Shown here in pieces: positions 58,976 through 64,000 of a DNA stretch of 64,000 nt (position 1 is the stretch's first letter; every line of letters starts with the position of its first letter). The position numbers and the translations under genes were made by a program. Where the stretch lies: assembly GCA_015179025.1 (NCBI GenBank), contig WHUX01000197.1:33406-97405 (forward strand), read 5' to 3'. Under the pieces are notes generated by a model, which was not told where the DNA came from, did no database searches, and was given only the letters and a program-made list of their open reading frames with translations. The stretch comes from Terfezia claveryi. Taxonomy: Eukaryota; Ascomycota; Pezizomycetes; Pezizales; Pezizaceae.

Positions 58976-61160
58976 CCGGAGACATTCTGCCAGTTGGGGA
59001 CGCCGCCCTCCGGATGTCGCGTCTGGGACGCACCACTGTCTCCGGGAGACACCGGAGGCATTCTGCTACTTGGGGATGACCTCCTCTAGATGTCCCGTCC
59101 TGGAGACACCACTGTCTCTCAGTGTCTCTGAGTGTCCCCGAGAGACACCACCGTCTCTGAGTGTCTCCGAGAGACACCACTGTCTCCGGGAGACAGACCG
59201 GAGACATTCTGCTACTTGGGCATGACCTCTCTAGATGTCCCGTCCGGGAGACACCACTGTCTCTGAGTGTCTCTGAGTGTCCCCGAGAGACACCACCGTC
59301 TCTGAGTGTCTCCGAGAGACACCACTGTCTCCAGGAGGCAGACCGGAGACATTCTGCCACTTGGGGACGACCTCCTCCGGATGTCGCGTCCGGGAGACAC
59401 CACTGTCTCTGAGTGTCTCCGAGAGACACCACCGTCTCTGAGTGTCTCCGAGAGACACCACTGTCTCCGGGAGACAGACCGGAGACATTCTGCCACTTGG
59501 GGACGACCTCCTCCGGATGTCGCGTCCGGGAGACACCACCGTCTCTGAGTGTCTCCGAGAGACACCACTGTCTCCGGGAGACAGACCGGAGACATTCTGC
59601 TACTTGGGCATGACCTCTCTAGATGTCCCGTCGGGGAGACACCACTGTCTCTGAGTGTCTCTGAGTGTCCCCGAGAGACACCACCGTCTCTGAGTGTCTC
59701 CGAGAGACACCACTGTCTCCAGGAGGCAGACCGGAGACATTCTGCCACTTGGGGACGACCTCCTCCGGATGTCGCGTCCGGGAGACACCACTGTCTCTGA
59801 GTGTCTCCGAGAGACACCACCGTCTCTGAGTGTCTCCGAGAGACACCACTGTCTCCGGGAGACAGACCGGAGACATTCTGCCACTTGGGGACGACCTCCT
59901 CCGAATGTCGCGTCCGGGAGACACCACTGTCTCTGAGTGTCTCCGAGAGACACCACCGTCTCTGAGTGTCTCCGAGAGACACCACTGTCTCCGAGAGACA
60001 CCACTGTCTCCGGGAGACAGTTCGGAGACATTCTGCTACTTGGGCATGACCTCTCTAGATGTCCCGTCCGGGAGACACCACTGTCTCTGAGTGTCTCTGA
60101 GTGTCCCCGAGAGACACCACCGTCTCTGAGTGTCTCCGAGAGACACCACTGTCTCCAGGAGGCAGACCGGAGACATTCTGCCACTTGGGGATGACCTCCT
60201 CCGGATGTCGCGTCCGGGAGACACCACTGTCTCTGAGTGTCTCCGAGAGACACCACTGTCTCCGGGAGACAGACCGGAGACATTCTGCTACTTGGGCATG
60301 ACCTCTCTAGATGTCCCGTCCGGGAGACACCACTGTCTCTGAGTGTCTCTGAGTGTCCCCGAGAGACACCACCGTCTCTGAGTGTCTCCGAGAGACACCA
60401 CTGTCTCCAGGAGGCAGACTGGAGACATTCTGCCACTTGGGGACGACCTCCTCCGGATGTCGCGTCCGGGAGACACCACTGTCTCTGAGTGTCTCCGAGA
60501 GACACCACCGTCTCTGAGTGTCTCCGAGAGACACCACTGTCTCCGGGAGACAGACCGGAGACATTCTGCTACTTGGGCATGACCTCTCTAGATGTCCCGT
60601 CCGGGAGACACCACTGTCTCTGAGTGTCTCTGAGTGTCCCCGAGAGACACCACCGTCTCTGAGTGTCTCCGAGAGACACCACTGTCTCCAGGAGGCAGAC
60701 CGGAGACATTCTGCCACTTGGGGACGACCTCCTCCGGATGTCGTGTCCGGGAGACACCACTGTCTCTGAGTGTCTCTGAGAGACACCACTGTCTCCGGGA
60801 GACAGACCGGAGACATTCTGCTACTTGGGCATGACCTCTCTAGATGTCCTGTCCGGGAGACACCACTGTCTCTGAGTGTCTCTGAGTGTCCCCGAGAGAC
60901 ACCACCGTCTCTGAGTGTCTCCGAGAGACACCACTGTCTCCAGGAGGCAGACCGGAGACATTCTGCCACTTGGGGACGACCTCCTCCGGATGTCGTGTCC
61001 GGGAGACACCACTGTCTCTGAGTGTCTCCGAGAGACACCACTGTCTCCGGGAGACAGACCGGAGACATTCTGCTACTTGGGGACGACCTCCTCCAGATGT
61101 CGCGTCTGGGAGATACCACTGTCTCTGGGTGTCTGTGAGTGTCTCCAGGAGACCTTTACC
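58976..61160. repeat. Higher-order minisatellite, 29-bp base unit
   Basis: Base unit GAGACACCACYGTCTCTGAG + TGTCTCCGA, itself partly palindromic (GAGACAC/GTGTCTC). Groups of base units alternate with two kinds of spacer, ATTCTGCTACTTGGGCATGA (six or more copies) and ATTCTGCCACTTGGGGACGA (eight or more copies). The compound unit repeats with spacings of about 252, 284, 388 and 435 bp. Long frames exist on both strands and I do not regard any as a gene. Confidence 0.93.
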
Positions 61161-61801
61161 CCACTCGAGTCTCCCGGCATATGCCCTGCCTATCGGGTGC
61201 TCCTACCGTCCGTCCTCCCGATCATTGTCTTCGTGTTGCACACTCTCTTACGCTGTTCACCCAGCGTCACCCGCTGTCTGTCTCCCAGTGAACTCCTATA
61301 GTCTCTTGTCGACTGCCTGCCTCCCAGAGGTCCATAATTACCCACTATATCCCCTTGCTACCTTAGTCTCCTAGCGATCCCTAAATTGCAAATTGTCTCG
61401 CACACATTGGTGGCTATTCAGAAGCCTAGCATTGCCTTTCCATAGCGCTCCCCATTTATTTATCCCCCTATGCAATCTTCGTATCCCTTCTATCCACTGA
61501 TGTACATTCAACCCGAGTCCAATATCTTCTCCATATCCCAACATTATAAACAAAATCAACAAAAATATAACAGAGATCAACCAGCTCAAAAAATATAATT
61601 CTTCGCCCGCCCCCCCCCAAAAAAAAAAAAAAAACCAATTGCCTTATGCCGGTCACCCTTAACCACTTACATGACACTCACAACCCTTCCCACTCTTATA
61701 CTACCTCCACGTCCTCCACGTCCTCCACGTCCTCCTCATCCTCCTCATCCTCCTCATCCTCGTTATCCTCGTCATCCTCGTTGTCTCCCTCGTCCCCTTC
61801 G
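61161..61801. other. Spacer with poly-C/poly-A tract and a CCTCNTC microsatellite
   Basis: CCCCCCCCCCAAAAAAAAAA-type tract at 61609-61635 and (TCCTCNTCC)n at 61705-61830 next to the 3' end of the downstream gene. The microsatellite would encode an acidic tail on the minus strand if the gene continued. Confidence 0.6.
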
Positions 61802-63726
61802 TCATCCTCGTTGTCTCCCTCGTCCGCCTTGTCTACTCACACCTGCCTTATCTACCTCATGTGCCTCCTGATCATCCTCCTGTTGCTGATTACCCATACC
61901 TCCACCCTTGTGTGCTGTGCCACACCCTCCATCCCTATCCATACCCTCAGCGTCCCCACCATACGCAAGTTCTATTCCCCTGATCATCTCTGAACTATCT
62001 GATTCGCCATATAGTCGAGTCGGCTCCTGCTCATCCTCACTTGTGTCCTTTTCCGTCGAACTATCCACATAATCTACCACAAGGTCTTCTGCCACCGCCT
62101 TCTCAAGATCTGCTCGAAGTTGTTCGGCATACTCCTTCATCTCTTCCGCATCAACCTCGTATGCGCTGTTAGGGACCCACTTTACCCGCGTACCAGATTT
62201 TTGGCTTTTCCTCACAATGTCCGACTTTAGCACACTAATCAGTGTGCTCTGCACGCTGGTCGGCATAGCTCCCCATTGTTTGATTAGTCTGGTAAAGTGC
62301 CCTGTGCAGATTGTCAGTGGCAAGGCAGCTCTTCTCCGGACTCCCCAACTTACTGATTGAGTTCGTATAGTTGAAGTCCTCACCCACCACATATTCCCCA
62401 GTCTCATAGCACTGCAGGGTGTGGTATAGGACTGTGAAGATCAGACAAATAAATTGACCACTGATCTTTGTGATGAAGTCTTTATTCAGGTTCCCCAATT
62501 TCTTGGGGCTGCTGAAGAACTCCTGGTGAATGAAAACTATTGCCTCTTGGGCTCGAAAACGGAACCCATAGTTCTGACATTGATCAGACGTTCTGTGTCT
62601 CATGTCGGGTTTCACAGACTCTGAACGTACCTCTCGTCTCTCTTGTGCACATGTGAATCGGTCCTTTCCCAGTAACCACTTGATATGTTTCTTTATGAAC
62701 GCTGGAGAGCAATTCTGGTCAAATCCATAAAGTTGGGCTATTGTCTTCTTCGCGTTATAGGTGAGATGCGCTCTTGTACGTGACTGGATGCTTCGTAACT
62801 ATAGCTGGCTGATCAGTGTCTAGACTCTTCATGCAGATACCATGTCATAACATACATAGGCATCCACCTGGCTGTCCCTAGTATAATCAATCCCAAACCT
62901 AACTTCAACCTTAGACCACAACATCTCCAGAATGACCTGTGAACGCTGAGGGTCTGGCAGCGGATCCTCAAACAGCGTTGCAGACTCCATTTCATTCGCT
63001 GCCACTTCTATCATATCTCGCAGATTCCCTGTAAATTGGTTAATACTTCGGTTTGTTTTGATTCCTTGCCTCTTCTTCTTCACCACACTCGTGTGAATGT
63101 TCGTCAACAGATCTTCTGCATCTGCAACCAGCTCGCAATCGTACCGGGGCTGCCGTTGAGCACTTTCCGGCCAATCTATCAGGGAGGACTGTGGGCCCCT
63201 GTCTGGAATAAGATTGGCATCCGAAAAAGACCTTTGTATCATTGAGGGTATGAAGCTGCCTCCCGGAGTCACAAGATTCTATACTGTCAGCTTATCATAT
63301 TTGATTCCACTTTTGGGAATGTAGCCCTACACTAGAGGATGTTCGGAGGACAGCCGGAGATGCTTGCCTACTCACAGTAGCGCTCGTCCTAGCCTTCGAG
63401 GAGGTTCCGGAGGGGCCAGCATGTGAGCTCATCTGTTGCCAAACTCTGCAGATTAGCTTCCACCATATTTTTGGAATCTGGATGGGAATATTAGTTACTC
63501 TTGCCTCCGGAAAGTTTACCCTGCTGGCGAAAACCTGGGTTTCCGGGACTAAAGTTGTACACCCATCTCCACCTAACTCTGGAGCACATGATATCGGGAT
63601 GGTAGCAGACTGTGAGGACCTTTTCAAGTGTGAAATGGGATTCGTTCGGGCACCACGAAGATCATGGCCTGAGGCAGAACGTTTTCTGCTCTGTTGCGGT
63701 TGCTTTCCCTTTCCTTTAGTTGCCAT
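61802..63726 (-). CDS. DUF6532-like protein, about 592 aa, four exons
   Basis: Exons are 63331-63726, 62841-63278, 62354-62798 and 61802-62301. Introns (52, 42, 52 bp) start GTAGGG, GTATCT and GTAAGT, end in AG and contain CTGAC or CTGAT branch-like motifs. The total of 1779 nt is a whole number of codons with phases consistent at every junction. The N-terminal 130 residues are basic and Ser-rich (KGKGKQPQQSRKRSASG), a possible nuclear signal. The middle part (IKWLLGKDRFTCA, ...EAIVFIHQEFFSSPKKLG..., FTVLYHTLQCYETGEYV, then HFTRLIKQWG across exon 4) has the spacing I associate with DUF6532, a domain of unknown function common in fungi. The C-terminus is acidic. The start is ATG 63726. Gene confidence is higher than family confidence. 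Confidence 0.7.
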
Positions 63727-63809
63727 CACTGCGTCGATAATAGTGGGAGGGCAGAGACAGATCTTGGATGTAAGGTGGTGGCCTCCATTTATTTAACCTT
63801 TTGAACATG

Positions 63810-64000
63810 ACGATGCTGAGTTTCGTTGTCAACAACGTTGGATTGGGGCTGGCAGTCACTGGACTGTCTGTGTCCGTTCTAGTCATTCTTCATCTGTGTC
63901 CAGCGTCTATGACAATGTTGAGGTTTTTGCTGATAACGTTGGATTGGGGCTGGCTGACACTGGCCCTCTGTGTCTGTGTTAGTCCGTTCTTCATCATGTC
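63810..64000 (+). repeat. Direct repeat of about 112 bp at the window edge
   Basis: AACGTTGGATTGGGGCTGGC occurs at about 63823 and 63935, each followed by ACTG, CTGTGTC and GTCCGTTCT-type blocks. It may continue beyond the window. Confidence 0.7.

Noticed and set aside
59600..60508. 302-codon minus-strand frame (and similar ones at 59212-59985 and 60307-61119)
   Set aside because: Lies wholly in the higher-order minisatellite; several frames on both strands are open and none has non-repetitive sequence.
1..64000. tRNA, rRNA or snRNA genes
   Set aside because: I looked for tRNA-like B-box and arm patterns and saw none I could support; a covariance-model search would settle this.

Overview
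The window looks like a repeat-rich segment of a filamentous ascomycete (Pezizomycotina) genome. Genes have short introns (42-83 bp) with GTRNGT-type donors and CTRAY-like branch sites. The retroelements are Ty3/Gypsy chromoviruses and a Copia relic, and many broken codons are C:G-to-T:A transitions that turn Gln or Trp codons into stops, as left by repeat-induced point mutation (RIP). I cannot name the species.

Layout. 0-4 kb holds two tandem minus-strand copies of a multi-exon gene resembling fungal fucose-specific lectins. A third, decayed copy at about 5.96-17.26 kb is split by a minus-strand Gypsy element (6177-17179) with a CTACC target duplication. That element is itself split inside its protease by a roughly 5.4 kb palindromic insert whose two 2.3 kb arms carry about 50 copies each of a 23-bp minisatellite. 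A second foldback element follows at 17.6-19.4 kb and a third, minisatellite-based, at 21.0-22.05 kb. 22.4-23.1 kb has a small spliced beta-trefoil-like gene. 23.5-24.5 kb has a Copia LTR plus gag fragment. 24.98-27.13 kb has a three-exon gene of unknown function. 30.9-33.4 kb has a secreted beta-propeller phytase with EGF-like modules. 36.38-48.81 kb is a Gypsy element with a second one nested inside it, each with its own perfect 5-bp target duplication. 49.45-50.23 kb is a non-autonomous hAT-like foldback element with an 8-bp duplication. 51.87-58.50 kb is a solo LTR split by an oppositely oriented, RIP-damaged Gypsy element. 58.98-61.14 kb is a higher-order 29-bp minisatellite. 61.8-63.73 kb is a four-exon gene resembling DUF6532 proteins.

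Five host gene units look potentially functional (beta-trefoil, unknown three-exon gene, phytase, DUF6532-like gene, and perhaps one lectin copy). For three of them (beta-trefoil, three-exon gene, DUF6532-like) the spliced lengths I derived come out divisible by three across several introns. Much of the rest is transposon or satellite. Two themes stand out: four separate foldback elements, three of them carrying minisatellites, and LTRs of different families that keep a short hairpin near the start despite unrelated sequence.
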